From NCBI GenBank assembly GCA_017311185.1, contig JAESUZ010003505.1, positions 3,224,001-3,288,000 on the forward strand: 64,000 bases of DNA, given 5' to 3'. Positions 22,981 to 34,868 of this stretch are shown here, one piece after another (the first letter of the stretch is position 1; each line of letters starts with the position of its first letter). The notes under the pieces are model-generated. The model was given only the letters and a program-made list of their open reading frames with translations. It was not told the origin of the DNA and ran no database searches. The translations under genes were made by a program, and so were the position numbers. The DNA comes from Proteles cristata cristata (taxonomy: Eukaryota; Chordata; Mammalia; Carnivora; Hyaenidae).

Positions 22981-23898
22981 TCACACTGGGGATTGTGGAT
23001 GAACTCCACGCTCCAGACTTGATTGCTGTCCCCTGCACCCAACCACATCGCATTCTGCTCATGGTTCCTAGGCAGTAAGTGAGTGGACAGTCATTGCATC
23101 TTTCTTAGGGAGGGGATGTTCTGACTCAGACGTGGTTGTTCCCAGAGCCTAGCAGATGGCCAGAAACAGATTGCAGAGACTTGGAGAGAATGAACATGGC
23201 ATTGAGTGCCTCCAACCCACGCTTGGAGCCACAACTCCAGTTGTGCTGATTTCTTACCAGTGACATTGTAAGAAGGTCTTCATGCCCTGGCAGAAATGAC
23301 CCTTTAGTCAGTCATTTTCCCTTGGGTGTGCCTGTGAGCACCCTGTCCTGCCCTCCTCTTCAAGCCAAGCCCTCCCTGCAGTCCTAACTTTTTTTGACTT
23401 ACCGTCTCTCAGAGAAGGGGAGAGCCAGGCAGTCACGGCTTAGATGTACAGAATCCTCTTTAAGCAGCTACCCTCTTGGGTTGACTGCTGGAAAGTTCAG
23501 TCTCAGGAGGACCGGAGACTATTAATGAGTTTTTATCACTTTGTTGAGTGTTTTAAAATGTAGTTACTATTATAAGCAATTGTACAAACCTCTCTCCACT
23601 GGTATTTTTTTTTTCTTGACCGTGGAACTGTGCACATGTTTATGCAGAGACTATATCTCTATATTTTAGGGTTTTACAGTATAAATTAAATTTGCATATT
23701 GTAGGATATTTTGGTTTGGATACTCAAGAACAGAGTCCTGTCCATCTCACGAGCTCCCATTCTTCAGACTTGAGTGGCTCTCTGCTTCCTTTCTCACAGG
23801 CCAACGCTCTGCCTAAGCAGTGACCAGCAAGCAGAAGCCAGTCATTAGGGGCTCAAGGCCATAGGGATTATGGAGAAACTGAACTCCAGTCCTTCTTT
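22981..23898. other. Intergenic, no recognised gene
   Basis: Unique-looking sequence, with no gene or repeat recognised. Confidence 0.55.
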
Positions 23899-24094
23899 TA
23901 AGTTCTTTTTTTAATGTTCATTTATTTTTGAGGTGGGAGGCGGCGAGGGAGAGAGAGGGAGACAGAATCCGAAGCAGGCTCCAGGCTCAGAGCTGTCAGC
24001 ACAGAGCCCAACGTGGGGCTCAGACTTACAAACCATGAGATCATGACATGAACCGAAGTCAAACGCTTAACCCACTGAGCCACCCAGGCGCCCC
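23899..24094 (-). mobile_element. Can-SINE
   Basis: Reverse-oriented: TTTTTTTAATG tail side, GA-rich body, head ending GAGCCACCCAGGCGCCCC. Confidence 0.92.
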
Positions 24095-25824
24095 TGGCTC
24101 TTACTCTCTTAAAAACACAGGCTCTTTTCGTCTTTCCTTCCTACAGGCTTTAATCTTCGTGAGGTAGTAGTGAGTGTCGAGGTCAGGGTTTTAGAGATGG
24201 GGCCAAAAGGAGAGGCACTGTGGTTCTGTTTTCTCCTCCTTGCTGCTGGCACTTTTTCCCTGGCTGGATTGCTTTTCTAGGGAGTCTCTGTGCCTGCCCG
24301 GAATGAGGTCTCCTTTTGGGGGAAGGGCTTGGGACTGCCTCCTACAGGGCTGGGTTACCTTGGGAGTTTTCTCTCACGTGCTGTGGCACCAGCAGCCCCG
24401 GGGAAGCCAGACCGCCAGCCTGTACACGGCTGCTCTTCCCTTGGCTTCTACGAGATGGTAGTTGGTACCTCTTTGCAAAGCGCTCTGAGAAACGCGGGTG
24501 CTGGGATGTGCTTTATCAATAGATGAAGAGGAGGGTCACCTTGAAACCTGGCTCTTGAGAATGATAGAGTTTTGCTTATTTTAGGTCGACATTAATGCTT
24601 CAGATTGTGTTGACCCAGAGACCCTGGGTCAGCTAGAATTTTTACGGGAACGTCTTGCCCATGCTCACCTTGAACTTCGCGTCCTCCCCAAGAGCTACAG
24701 ATCTCCTGTTGACACCAGTTCTGTTTCCTGGGGAAACCTGAACCCTGTCCCTGACATGCGCACGTCTCTGACAGAGACCATGTCTATAATTTGAACATTA
24801 AGGGGAGACTCCAGGCGGTCCACGTCATTACCCCCGACTTGGCCAGGCCCCAAGCTCTTGGCAGTTTCCCAGACGTGCCTGCAAGGCTGTGCGTGCCGGC
24901 CTTGCAAAGAGCCTGCAGCAGGTCTGGGAAGTCTGGGTTTTGTTTCCTTGGGGGAAATGCCAGCTTTGGCTCGCAACCTACCTGGTTGGCTCTGACCAGT
25001 AAGGGGATGCTGAATAGGCTTCTAGGTGTGCCATGTTTATAGTATTAATATCCAGAAATGGAGCTCCACCAGAGAGGAGAGTTTTAAAAATGAAAGTAGT
25101 TAGTCACATTAAGGCAGGGATGGGGAGGAGAGGTTGGCGACGCGAAATGATTTGAGAGGTGCTAAAAGGCCCCACCTGCACAAAGGCCGCCCGCCCAGCT
25201 GTTAGTAATTCTCAGCTTCCAGTAGGGGACTGACCAGCTGTGGCCTGAGCCAAGTCGCTTAACTGCTGTGCCCCCCACTTTCTTGTCTGCAGGCTGGAGC
25301 GGACCAGGGGTGCCAGGCAGGTAATGTAAATGAGCAAAGTGAGCCAAATAGACATTCTTGTCTGTCGTGTCTTAAAAACACATGGTCCTCTGAGTACCAT
25401 CGTGACTCAAGAATTGAGAAATATATCTATAGTGTGAGAAAAGTTTACAACAGTGCATGTATACACAGTCAGTGACATCTGTGTTGCAAAGGACCATGAT
25501 GCTTTGGGGTCCTGGAGAACGTGTGGTCCCTCCCCAGGGCCATCATTCAGCTCCCGTGTTCCTTGCCATTCAGGAATAGAGCTCTGTGTTATGGTATCTT
25601 TGGATTTTTTTTTCATGCTGTAAATCTATAAAGATTTCCCAATTTCTGAAAATAGTGTGAGGACAAAAAACAAAAACAAACAAAAAAAACCCCCAAAAAA
25701 CAAACACCCACATTTATGTGTGAGTTGAATTTGACCAGTTTTCTATCTTTGGGCTGAAAAACAGTCTCGAAGTTCTCTTGTAGCTCAAAGTTCAGCGGGT
25801 CTTTGATTCTTATAACCCCAAACT
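24095..25824. other. Intergenic, no recognised gene
   Basis: Moderately GC-rich sequence at 24240-25330 gives overlapping short open frames on both strands without domain signal. An A/C-rich simple stretch lies at 25665-25710. Confidence 0.55.
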
Positions 25825-25955
25825 AGAATCCTGTCATTCGAAATGTGATCTGTGGACCAGCCTATCAGCCTCTCCTGGGAGCCTGAGAAAAAGAAAGTCT
25901 CAGACCCACACCCCAGACTTCAGGGTCTGCATTTTCACAAGACCCCAAATATTGC
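25825..25955. repeat. MER5-type DNA transposon remnant
   Basis: The order AATGTGATCTGTGGACCAGC, TCTCCTGGGAGCCTGAGAAA, CTCAGACCCACACCCCAGAC, TCTGCATTTTCACAAGA follows the non-autonomous hAT-Charlie MER5 consensus as I recall it. Ends are not defined. Confidence 0.6.
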
Positions 25956-26239
25956 GGTGGGAGAAATGGCCAAGCAGAACATCATCTCAGGGAAGGTCCT
26001 GCTGAAATATTTCAGAGTAGGGGAAAATTCGGAAGCTCACCGGCATACTAACGTGAATCCAGTCTTTAGATTAACTCACTGTCTGAATGAATGAATGGGT
26101 CAAACATAGGAAAATTAGTTTTGATGAAAGGAGAAGTGATTGTGATTTCGGTTGGGATGTTTTGAACTCTCTGGGCAGCAGGGCGGGGTGTGTGGAAGCT
26201 TCTGTATGGTGATAGAGCCTTTCTTTCTTTTTTGACTTT

Positions 26240-26445
26240 ATTAAGAATTCTAAGCACCTATCAGATGCCACACTGTGCTTCACCTTTTCCCATAATTTAT
26301 CTTAAGTCCTGACAGCAGTATTTTGAGGCAAGATTATCACTTGAATGTTTGAGCTGAGGAAACTGAGCTGCAGAGAAGCTTAAGAAACCAGCCAAGGCCA
26401 CTTGATAGGAAGGTAGGAAGGGCTGTGATTTGCACCCAGGGGAGC
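26240..26445 (-). repeat. MIR-type fragment
   Basis: Reverse MIR order: TAAGCACCTATCAGATGCCA, TCCTGACAGCAGTATTTTGA, GCTGAGGAAACTGAGCTGCA, then GATAGGAAG and GATTTGCACCC. Confidence 0.65.
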
Positions 26446-26618
26446 TGTATCCCCAAAGAGCTGTACAGTTCAGCCTTCTTTATTTGTAACTTTGCCAATG
26501 GCCTGGCCTTGCTGGCGACAACTCTCAGATTCAGTGGCCCTGCCCGAAGGAACCACCTGTAGAATTTCCAAGAAAGAGAAAGACTACAATGCGGACCTTA
26601 GAATTCTGCCTCACATTG

Positions 26619-26836
26619 GGGCGCCTGGGTGGCTCAGTCGGTTGGGCGTCCGGCTTTGGCTCAGGTCATGATCCTGTGATTTGTGGGTTCGAGCCCCGCA
26701 TTGGGCTCTGTGCTGACAGCTAGCTCAGAGCCTGGAGGCTGCTTCAGATTCTGTGTCTCCCTCTCTCTCTGACCCTCCCCTGCTCACGCTGCCTCTCTCT
26801 CTCTCAGAAATAAATAAAACATTTAAAAAAAAAAAA
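26619..26836 (+). mobile_element. Can-SINE
   Basis: Head GGGCGCCTGGGTGGCTCAG, B-box GTTCGAGCCCC, ATAAATAAAACATTT tail. The target duplication AGAATTCTGCCTCACATTG (one mismatch) lies at 26600-26618 and 26837-26855. Confidence 0.95.
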
Positions 26837-26855
26837 AGAATTCTGCCTCACGTTG

Positions 26856-27986
26856 ATGCATTTCATTTTATTTTTTAGTTGTTTTTGAGAAAGACTATTT
26901 CTTCGATCTTCAATGGCCAGTAAAAAGCGAGAGCAGCTCTAGGGTAAGAAATATTTGTCACTTCATAATATATAACACACCAATTATTGTTTTCACAGTG
27001 GTTTCCAGTGCTTATTTGATCTGGGAAAGTTGGTTTCTGATTTACCTTCTGAATTAGAATTGCAGACAATAGCTAATTTGGGGCACACAGTTCTTCTGTG
27101 GGAGGAAACTGAATGAGTGTGAATTTCTTGGTGCGCCTTTTATGAAAAAGTTTCCTCTGTAGAGAGAGACTTCTTCGATTCAGTATTTAACATTTCAAAG
27201 GATTTTGAAGAACTCTGCCTTCTCTCAAAAGTTGCCAAAGATTTTAGCTGTTGTCCTCATTAGACTTCAAAGCAGACACTGCAGGCTATTTTCATGCCTA
27301 TGCTTTTAATCCTCACCTTTGTATTGAGATTAGGAACAGGGAGAGTAGCCGGTAAGAGGCAAGCTGAGTTTTTTGTTTTGCTTTATTTTTCTTTGTCCCA
27401 AAGAGTTACAATGAAAACTCCACTTTCTGGATTTGTTCTGTACTCATTGATAGATTTTATTTTTTTGAGTTTCTAAACTATGCTGAGATTTGCACGGTGG
27501 GACCTGTCATTACAATCAAATAGTTGGAGTAATGGAAGGACTTGGCACTTATGAAGCAGCATCATATGCTCACAGCCTGTTTCCATAAAAGATAAATAGC
27601 CATAACTCTCACTCAAATCATCTTCTGTGTGTCGTTAGTTTAGCGTTTGAAGGTTATATATGTGCATGAGGGGGGGTTTGGTATAAAGGAGTTACAGTGA
27701 CATCAAGCAGCCTTAGCCCAGCCTCCAAGGACCCCTTTGCCCAAGGGATTCCCCTCTAAAAAAGCAAGTGTCCACGTTGCCTGTTACTACCCCTACCTTC
27801 CCTACCAACTCACGCTCACACACCATTCACACACCTTCCAAGTGAGCGTCACACTTGGATGTGGTCTGCAGTGTCTCCACAGAATAAAACTCCCCCAGTA
27901 GCATGCTGTGGAGGGAGCCACAGAACTTCAGTGTGGTTTCACAAGCTTTTGTACATCTTGGGTGAGTTCAGAAAATGGCCGGATGG
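26856..27986. other. Intergenic, no recognised gene
   Basis: AT-rich unique-looking sequence, more C-rich after 27700. No gene or repeat recognised. Confidence 0.55.
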
Positions 27987-28094
27987 AGGCGCCTGGGAGG
28001 CTCAGTCGGTTAAGCGTCCAGCTCTTGGTTTCAGCTCAGGTCATGAGTTCAAGTTGTGCCTCATGCTGGCTGCTGATGGCATGGAGCCTGCTTG

Positions 28095-28132
<38 letters not shown>

Positions 28133-28201
28133 CCTCTCTCTACCCTTTCCCTGCTCACTCTCTGTCTCTCTCAAAATAAATAAACATTAAATTTTAAAAA
28201 A
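27987..28201 (+). mobile_element. Can-SINE with long (TC)n
   Basis: Head GGCGCCTGGGAGGCTCAG. The internal part is shorter than in other copies and lacks the usual B-box region. A long TC run (about 28099-28130) and an AAATAAATAAACATTAAA tail follow. Confidence 0.9.
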
Positions 28202-29208
28202 GGAAGTGGCTGGACAGTGGGCTGCTAATTTCTCTTTTAATTGCAACTGTATCAGGAAGGCTTGTGTAGCTGTAAGTCAGAGTGAGATCCATCTCACGGA
28301 CGTCAGTTCTCATGGGCACAGTGGTGACCAGCCACATCTATTAGCTTGGAGGAACCTGGGCACAGTTTTAGGAGTTACAATGGTGTGATTGGTTTGCTGT
28401 TGCTGGGAGGTGAGCAGGGACTGTTTTAGGCATATGGCTAATGACAGAGGGCTTTGGGGGTGGGGGGGCGTGGAGATAAATAGAGCAAGAGTCAGTTATA
28501 CTTGAGAAGCCTGGAGGTGAAGCCTGTGGAAAGTGCTGGCATGTGTTATACGGTATAATTAGCACTGACTGTGACGTCAGAGACTTGGGGCTTCGTCCTA
28601 CTGTGTGCCGCCAGTGAGCTTCAGAGGCTTGGGGAAAAACGTTCACTGCCTCAGTTTCTCCATCCTACAGTGCAGGTGTAGGAGGAGATGACTTTCAAAG
28701 TCTTCTTTTTCAGCTCTCAGACTGTTTATTCTAGTCTATGACTCTAGTCAACCAACCAACCAACTAACTAACCAACTAACCAAGCCGAAAGTCTCAGTGA
28801 GGAGGACCAAACGTTGTGTTAAGTTGGCAGAGGAACTGAAAGAGACCCTTAGAATTTTAAAAAGAGAATGTCGTGGCCAGATCAGGAACAAAGGTGATTT
28901 TGTCATCTACATTAAATATGACCCAAAAAAGTGGGTCTGGAGGCCAGGAAGATGGAAAAGACGAAACTGAAATGTTTAGGTTAGATTCAAGTTGGGGGTC
29001 TATGCTGCTAAAGGCGAGATGGAGAAAGAAGAGGAAGGAGACATTCGGAACGGTTGTGAAAGAGAGAGTGGAAAGATTGGACAAATCTCTATTCATTATT
29101 TTCCTCTCATTTTAATATTTGAGCAAGCAAAGGGTGAGATTTGGGGATCTTACCTCAGGGAAAGAACACTGCAGGATAATAATTTTGACTGGTAAGTCCT
29201 TTCTGATT
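28202..29208. other. Intergenic with MIR-like and AACC simple repeat
   Basis: 28535-28740 weakly follows the MIR order (GTGACGTCAGAGACTTGGGG ... TGCCTCAGTTTCTCCATCCT). An (AACC/AACT)n simple repeat lies at 28747-28783. Overlapping open frames at 28857-29195 are on opposite strands and unsupported. Confidence 0.5.
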
Positions 29209-29310
29209 AGGATTTAGTGACTGTTTAAAATCTAACTCTCAGGAGGAAATTCTTCCAAGGAATACATGTTATTGTTGGATTTAAAATTTAGATACTGTGT
29301 ATGGCAATTA
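29209..29310. repeat. Diverged local repeat, copy A
   Basis: GGATTTAGTGA, then GAGGAAATTCTTCCAAGGAA and GTTATTGTTGGAT, with TTTAAAATTTAGA, match in the same order the segment at 30967-31076. Confidence 0.65.
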
Positions 29311-30789
29311 GTTTTGTCTCACGGGTTGGATGATTCATGCTTCAGACACCAAGTGAGAGAATGGACGTGAAAACATTCTCCTAATATGACAAATGATACT
29401 GTTGCTGGTGTAGGTCCCTTCCAGATCGTTTCTGCCTTCAGTGAGACTGAAGTGAAGTGTCCTCTCTGAGCTCCAGGGACTGCTGAAGTGACCTGTAAGC
29501 TTAGAGATCGTCCAGGAAAGAAGTACAACCTCAGGTACCAAGAGGGAGGTGAAGTCTTAGGCCTAATCATGGAGAACAAGCAAAGGCTTGGTCACCGAAT
29601 TGGAAGAATTTCACTGGGGCACATCTTTGGCTTCAGGTATTTGTTAAATGACTAAACGAAATGGCCAGTTTTTGAAAACTAGAATTCAACATGAATTTCT
29701 AGCCTGGGGTACATAGAAAAACCTGACAAAATTATTGAAATCTCTGTATACAATGATTTTTAGGCAGAAATGCACAGAAAGAATAATTTTTCTGTTTAAT
29801 TATGCTACTCTCATTTCCACTCAAGCCTGTTTCATACTGCAGTTCAAAAGTTCTGTCTGATTTCATTCTGTGTGGCATCCGAGCCATCCATCCTCTGTGT
29901 GGCTTTGTAACACTGACAAATAATGACCAGAATTATTTCCGATCGAGACATCTTTAGGCACCCTCCATTCTTGAAGTAGAACTTATTTGAATGAGTAGCT
30001 TTAAAATACTTATTTCCACTGGTTTGAACTTGAACTGACCTAGAACTGAATTAAGTACATGTGATGAGGGCCCCAGTAGAGTATGACTCTGTAATATGCT
30101 TTGTGACCAACAGCGCGATATGAGAAGAATGGGTAAGTGACAGATACTAGGACTTCAGATCTAATGTACATAAATACTCAACTCACTGTTCTGAAAAACT
30201 GCAGTGAAAATGTTTGTTCTAAAACAGATCCTAGCCTGTTCTTTCTTTACAAGGACTCCCAAAATGGAATTTGGGAAACTGAATCCCTGAGATGAAATGC
30301 TATTCCCTTGATCCGAGTTAGTCTTTGTTTTTCTGTATATGGAGTGTTCTGTTCATTGAACCTTTACTCTGCATATACGTTGGTCTTTATGGATTCCTGA
30401 GTGCTGGGCTCCCACTTTTTAAGGCAATTATAAAAGAGAAAACAGGGCATTTCCCAGACATAAAACTCTTTTTCACATCCCAGTGGATCAGTTAATCCTG
30501 GGATATTGCAAGAGTTCAGCGAAACCTAATTCAATTAAATTCTATCACTTCATTCTATCCGGATTCTGGAGTATACTTCTGGCTGCATGAAGAGGAACAA
30601 AGCCAAGACTTTGGTCAATGTCAGAAAATCTCTTTCTTCCAACATTTAGGTGAAATCCTTAGTTTTTGTAGTTGAGCAAATGTACTGTAGAGTTTTAGCA
30701 GCTGTTGGGATTTACTATACCTGGGTTGCACTTTAAACTGCTTGTCTGACATATTTTGCTGCTTATTTTAAAGTGGGCTTCGAATTTCA
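29311..30789. other. Intergenic, no recognised gene
   Basis: AT-rich unique-looking sequence, with no repeat or gene recognised. Confidence 0.5.
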
Positions 30790-30945
30790 TAGACTCTTAT
30801 AGCTGGAAAAGACTTTGGAAAACTGGTTTGGCCCATTTGTCTTAGAAGTGACGCAACCAACCTGTAGGAGTCAGGAGACTGGCTCAAGGTAACAGAGCCG
30901 GTAAGTGACAAAGCCCAGGATAGAACCCATTTCCTGCTCCAGTAC
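30790..30945. repeat. Ancient interspersed repeat, family unnamed
   Basis: ATAGACTCTTATAGCTGGAA, TTTGGCCC, CAAGGTAACAGAGCCGGTAA and CCCAGGATAGAACCCA are in the same order as the member at 8205-8370. Confidence 0.5.
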
Positions 30946-30966
30946 TTTCAGTCATTTATTTCCAAA

Positions 30967-31076
30967 TGGGATTTAGTGATATTTTTCACCTCTGTCCAGA
31001 ATCAAGAGGAAACATTTTCAAGGAATGCGTGTTATTGTTGGAGATTTTAAAACTTAGACTGTTGCATATAGTTGTG
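30967..31076. repeat. Diverged local repeat, copy B
   Basis: Partner of the segment at 29209-29310: GGATTTAGTGA, AGAGGAAACATTTTCAAGGA, GTTATTGTTGGAGA, TTTAAAACTTAGACTG. It leads directly into an L1M-like piece, so both copies may belong to an old LINE-1. Confidence 0.65.
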
Positions 31077-31375
31077 AACTTTTTCCTTATTACGTACAAT
31101 GTCTGATGTATACAGAGGTAGAGAGAATAGAGATGCAGACCCATAGTCAGCTTCCACAGTCCTCAGGCTATGATTCACCTTGTTTCAGTGGTGTCCCTGC
31201 CGACTCTCCCACGTAGCTTGTTTTGAAGCAAACTCGGACATTATTTCCTCTATACATATTTTAGTGTGAATCTCTAAAAGATTCAGGTGCTTTAAAAAAA
31301 AAAAAAACATCACAATGCTATTGTTAACCTACACAAGTTAGCAGTAATTGCGCAAAGTCACAAAATATCCTAGAG
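31077..31375. mobile_element. L1M-type LINE remnant
   Basis: Motifs ACAGAGGTAGAGAGAATAGA, CAGCTTCCACAGTCCTCAGG, TTTGAAGCAAACTCGGACAT, AATCTCTAAAAGATTCAGG and a poly-A run followed by ATCACAATGC follow an old LINE-1 3'-region consensus as I recall it. Strand and subfamily are not assigned. Confidence 0.55.
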
Positions 31376-32219
31376 CCCTTTAAGGACTCCGTTATAAATG
31401 GCATAGGACCATTTTAATTTCGAATATGTTTTTTCTTTGAAAGGAGAAACTGTTAGGGTGGTGAGTGTTTTAGGTCAATGAAGAGAGAGAGAGGCTGTTA
31501 AAGGACTCTCAATATCACTGATAAAATGTGCTGTGACTTTACAATCCTGGAGGAATTTGCTAGATACTCATTTGATTTTTGGAGCATTTTAATCCTCCTT
31601 TCTACTTAAAATACGGTGTTTAATACAATGTTTTCCAAAGACATTGCATTCATATCCCTTTGAGTTCAGTATCAGCAGATTGACGAAACTTATTGCCACA
31701 GAAAAAAGGAAGGTTGTGGTTATTTCTGGTGGTTAGGTCTGTATCGGGTTTTTCCTTCACATCCACAGATGTGAATGGCTTGAGCTCCTAAAGGTCCAGT
31801 TTCCTAGGATGGGATATAAAATATTTTATGATTAGAGACCTGTTCTGTTCACTGCAAGTTATTTTCCAGGGAAGCATTTTAGGGGAGGCGGGTTGATGCT
31901 TTAGGGGATCATGGCTGACAACTGCATTTCTCATTTCTTCGACTTCGTTTAAATCTCTTCAGTGAGAGAAGCCAAGAACAGGTTTTGAACGAGTGTCCCA
32001 TCTCAGTAATATATCCAGACTGGCCTGGAATTCTGTGTTACAGGATATGGAGTACAAAACCAAAATTTCCTCCTTGCCTGTCTTGTGTAGTGGGAAAGCT
32101 ATGAATTTTGTCAGGCTGGCTAAAACCAGACGTTTTCTTCTTAGAGAAAAGTTAGGGAGAGTCAGGCCCTGGGAGTGAGAAGCAGGAAGCAGGGTTTTCC
32201 TGAACACAGCGGTCACCAA
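31376..32219. other. Intergenic, no recognised gene
   Basis: AT-rich unique-looking sequence. Confidence 0.5.
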
Positions 32220-32835
32220 CCCGGACTCTGCGGTGTGTGTGTGTCTGAGCCAGAGAAGCGGCCGCCGCAGAGGGGACAGCGTGTGCCCAGGAGCCTGCCG
32301 CTGTCACCGGCCCCGTGAAAGCTGACAGAGGAGAGGTGTGATCTGAAGCCAGTTTCAGACATGCTCCATGTAGGTCAGACCGAACCTCCAGGACGGAATG
32401 AAAACCGGCATCCTGTGGTGATCAGAGCCCCAGACACACTTGTGATTTGCCTATGGTTCTGTGTCCCACGCCCCTCTCAACCTTTCACACACACAGTGTT
32501 TCTTGTTGTTGTCGTTGTCGTGTGTCTTTTCTCCCTGCCACTGGTTTCGGCTGGTCTCCGAAGTTCCGGGGTTTCAGGGAAACGCGCGAGAGAGGAATTA
32601 TGCAGTTGACAGATCCCGTAGCTGGACCGGCTGTTGGCCAGCAGGGCCGAACGCGGGGTCCGCGCTCCGGATTCGTGCCTCCCCTGCAGGCCTCTAGGCC
32701 CTGTTGGAGTTATGGTCATTCTAGTTCTTATGCTCCATCCGTGGGAGCTGCCCTGGGCGGGCCGCCTCGTGTTTGCCTTGTTAGTGGTGCTAAGGGAGGG
32801 AGAGGAAACGCCTCAGCTTCTGGAAGCTAACTAAC
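32220..32835. promoter_or_regulatory. Isolated weak CpG island
   Basis: I counted about 38 CpGs by eye in roughly 620 bp of about 58 percent GC. That is an observed/expected ratio near 0.7, against very few CpGs in the flanks. It includes GCGGCCGCCGC at about 32259 and the cluster GAACGCGGGGTCCGCGCTCC at 32649. Open frames of up to 127 codons lie here but overlap in several frames. There is no recognisable coding exon. It could be an enhancer-associated island, a distal STOX2 promoter or a decayed promoter. Confidence 0.5.
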
Positions 32836-33383
32836 GTGGATGTCGAGTCTGATGGATGAGTAGAATTGGGGTATCTCCCCCACCCCCATACTGCATTTAT
32901 CCAAAGCCCGGCTCTTTAAACCTGTTGGTCTGTGACTCTGACTGAAGGGATTAGAGGAAGCCCACCTTTGAAGTTGCCTATTTGTTTAAAGTTCATTTAT
33001 TACAATTGGCCAATAGCCAAGGGCCCAGACTAACAGAGTGTACCAGTGCCTGCCTGGAAACTGCTCTGAGAGTTCCAGCGTCAGCCTGTCTCCTCGGCCC
33101 CCTTCAGCCGAGACCGCTGGCCAGAGGGAGTGAACTTCCCCGGCCCAGAGATCTGGCTCCAGGCCGCGGGGGGTGGACACAGAAGATTCTGGAAGGGAAT
33201 AAGGGGCAGGGGGCAGAAGGAAGGGGTTTAAAAGCATGTGAAGGCTAGAGGGTGTGATGGGGTTTCAGATGGTTGCTTGGTGTTTTCAGACAGATGCAAG
33301 GTAAGGGTAGTGAAGGTTGGGTGTTGCAGGGCAGAAAGAACAGAATAAGAGCAAGAAAGCATCTTGGGAGATAGGCCTTGTAT
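32836..33383. other. Intergenic, no recognised gene
   Basis: Moderately GC-rich around 33000-33180, otherwise ordinary; no feature recognised. Confidence 0.5.
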
Positions 33384-33427
33384 TTAAGAGATGCTGTGTG
33401 GTTTGGTTTGGTTCTGCTTTGCTTTAT

Positions 33428-33469
33428 AATTTTTTTAATGTTTATTTTTCAGAGAGAGAGAGAGAGAGC

Positions 33470-33520
<51 letters not shown>

Positions 33521-33716
33521 CGTGTGGGGGGAGGGGCGGGGGGAGGTAGGGCTGGGGAGAGGGGCAGAAATAGAGAGGGAGACACAGAATCTGAAACAGG
33601 CTCCAGGCTCTGAGCTGTGAGACAGAGCCCGACATGGGGCTCGAACTTGGGAATGGCCAGATCATGGACCTGGGCTGGAGGTTGGATGCTTAATCTACTG
33701 AGCCACCCGGGTGCCC
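33428..33716 (-). mobile_element. Can-SINE with internal (AC)n expansion
   Basis: Reverse-oriented SINE with TTTTTTAATG tail side, (AG)n, then a (AC)24 run at 33471-33518, a G-rich patch, SINE body and a head ending GAGCCACCCGGGTGCCCC. The microsatellite is inside the element, in the GA-rich part. Confidence 0.92.
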
Positions 33717-33740
33717 CATGTTTTGTTTTGCTTTGCTTTA

Positions 33741-33916
33741 AATGTTTATTTTGGGGGGGAGGGACAGAGAGAGAGAGGGACCCAAAGAATCTGAAGTAGG
33801 CTCCAGGCTCTGCACTGTCAGCAAAGAGCCCATTGCAGGGCTGGAACTCATGAACCACGAGATCATGACCTGAGCTGAAGTCAGATGCTTAACCGACTGA
33901 GCCACCCGTGTGCCTC
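33741..33916 (-). mobile_element. Can-SINE, second of an adjacent pair
   Basis: Reverse-oriented, with AATGTTTATTTT tail side and a head ending GAGCCACCCGTGTGCC. The direct repeat TTAAGAGATGCT(G/T)TG occurs at 33384-33398 and 33917-33931, outside both SINEs of the pair. Confidence 0.92.
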
Positions 33917-33931
33917 TTAAGAGATGCTTTG

Positions 33932-34659
33932 TAAATGAACTGTTTCCAGGTGAACGATGGGTCACCTGGATTTTTCAGTAACACAGCCTTGGAGAGTAAA
34001 TCCTCCCTGCCTGTCTGTGAGCCCTTCGGGGGTACATGCGGACCCAGAAGAAGGGCAGGGAAAGAGCTAATGCCTGGGCAGCCATGGCGTGTCGGCAGCA
34101 GTGGGCGCTGGGTCCCAGGCTTCCCCCATGCAGAATGAAGACAGGCCCAGCCCCGGAGGAGGTAGGTGTTAGCTGGGCAAGAGGCACAGGAAAGGACAGG
34201 CCGCAGCCGTCTTTCTCTTCCAGCTGTCTCTCTCAGATGCCCTTTTACCCCCTGACAGCAGGGCTTGAGCACTCATATCCATCAGTTGAACACAGGACGA
34301 TCCTTAACAACCCCCTCCCTCCCTCCCTCCTGCAAAGAATCCATAAATGCCTTCCACGCACAAGGAAGAATGCCAGGTACCTGGAGGACATGTTTCTGTC
34401 TGTGTGGAGAGTCCTTTCCTGCGGTACATCAGCTCGTACCATTCTGCAGACCCGCCCGGCACCAAGATGGTTTAACTACGAGGGTGTCATTGACCTCAGG
34501 GGGTTATACAGCAATTACTACTGTTCTGGGAGGAGCTGAAGTAACGTGTCCTAAGACAGGACACTCTCCCCCCACCAGTTGTCACGAAGGCACTGTAGAG
34601 CTAGTTGAGGTTCTGAATCTACCTGCTTTCCCCGCTCTGTGATCAGACGCATTGCTGCT
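33932..34659. other. Intergenic, no recognised gene
   Basis: Moderately GC-rich, with a (CCCT)n-like run at about 34312-34330. Frames at 34036-34539 and on the opposite strand overlap and lack domain signal. Confidence 0.55.
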
Positions 34660-34868
34660 AATGATTGAATGTGTACAGAGTTATTAGCGGGCACTCTGCT
34701 GAGCCCTTTACCTGTATTTTCATATTTGTTCTTCACACTGCATTTGGAGGAAGCTATTTTTCCCATTTTTCCCTTGGAGGAAATGGCGGCTTAGCAAAGA
34801 TTTTGGACTTTGCTCAAGGTTGCATCTAATAAATGTCAGATCCAAGCTCCCAAACCCAGGCTCTTCTT
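34660..34868 (-). repeat. MIR-type fragment
   Basis: Reverse MIR order: GCGGGCACTCTGCTGAGCCC, TTGTTCTTCACACTGC, TTGGAGGAAATGGCGGCTTA, TTTGCTCAAGGTTGCATCTA, CAAACCCAGGCTCTTCT. Confidence 0.65.

Noticed and set aside
32447..32830. 127-codon plus-strand frame in the isolated CpG island as a gene
   Set aside because: It overlaps other frames on both strands, uses alternative start codons, and shows no recognisable domain or clear splice structure.
34036..34539. 167-codon plus-strand frame as a gene
   Set aside because: The sequence runs through mixed-composition intergenic DNA, overlaps opposite-strand frames and shows no family features.
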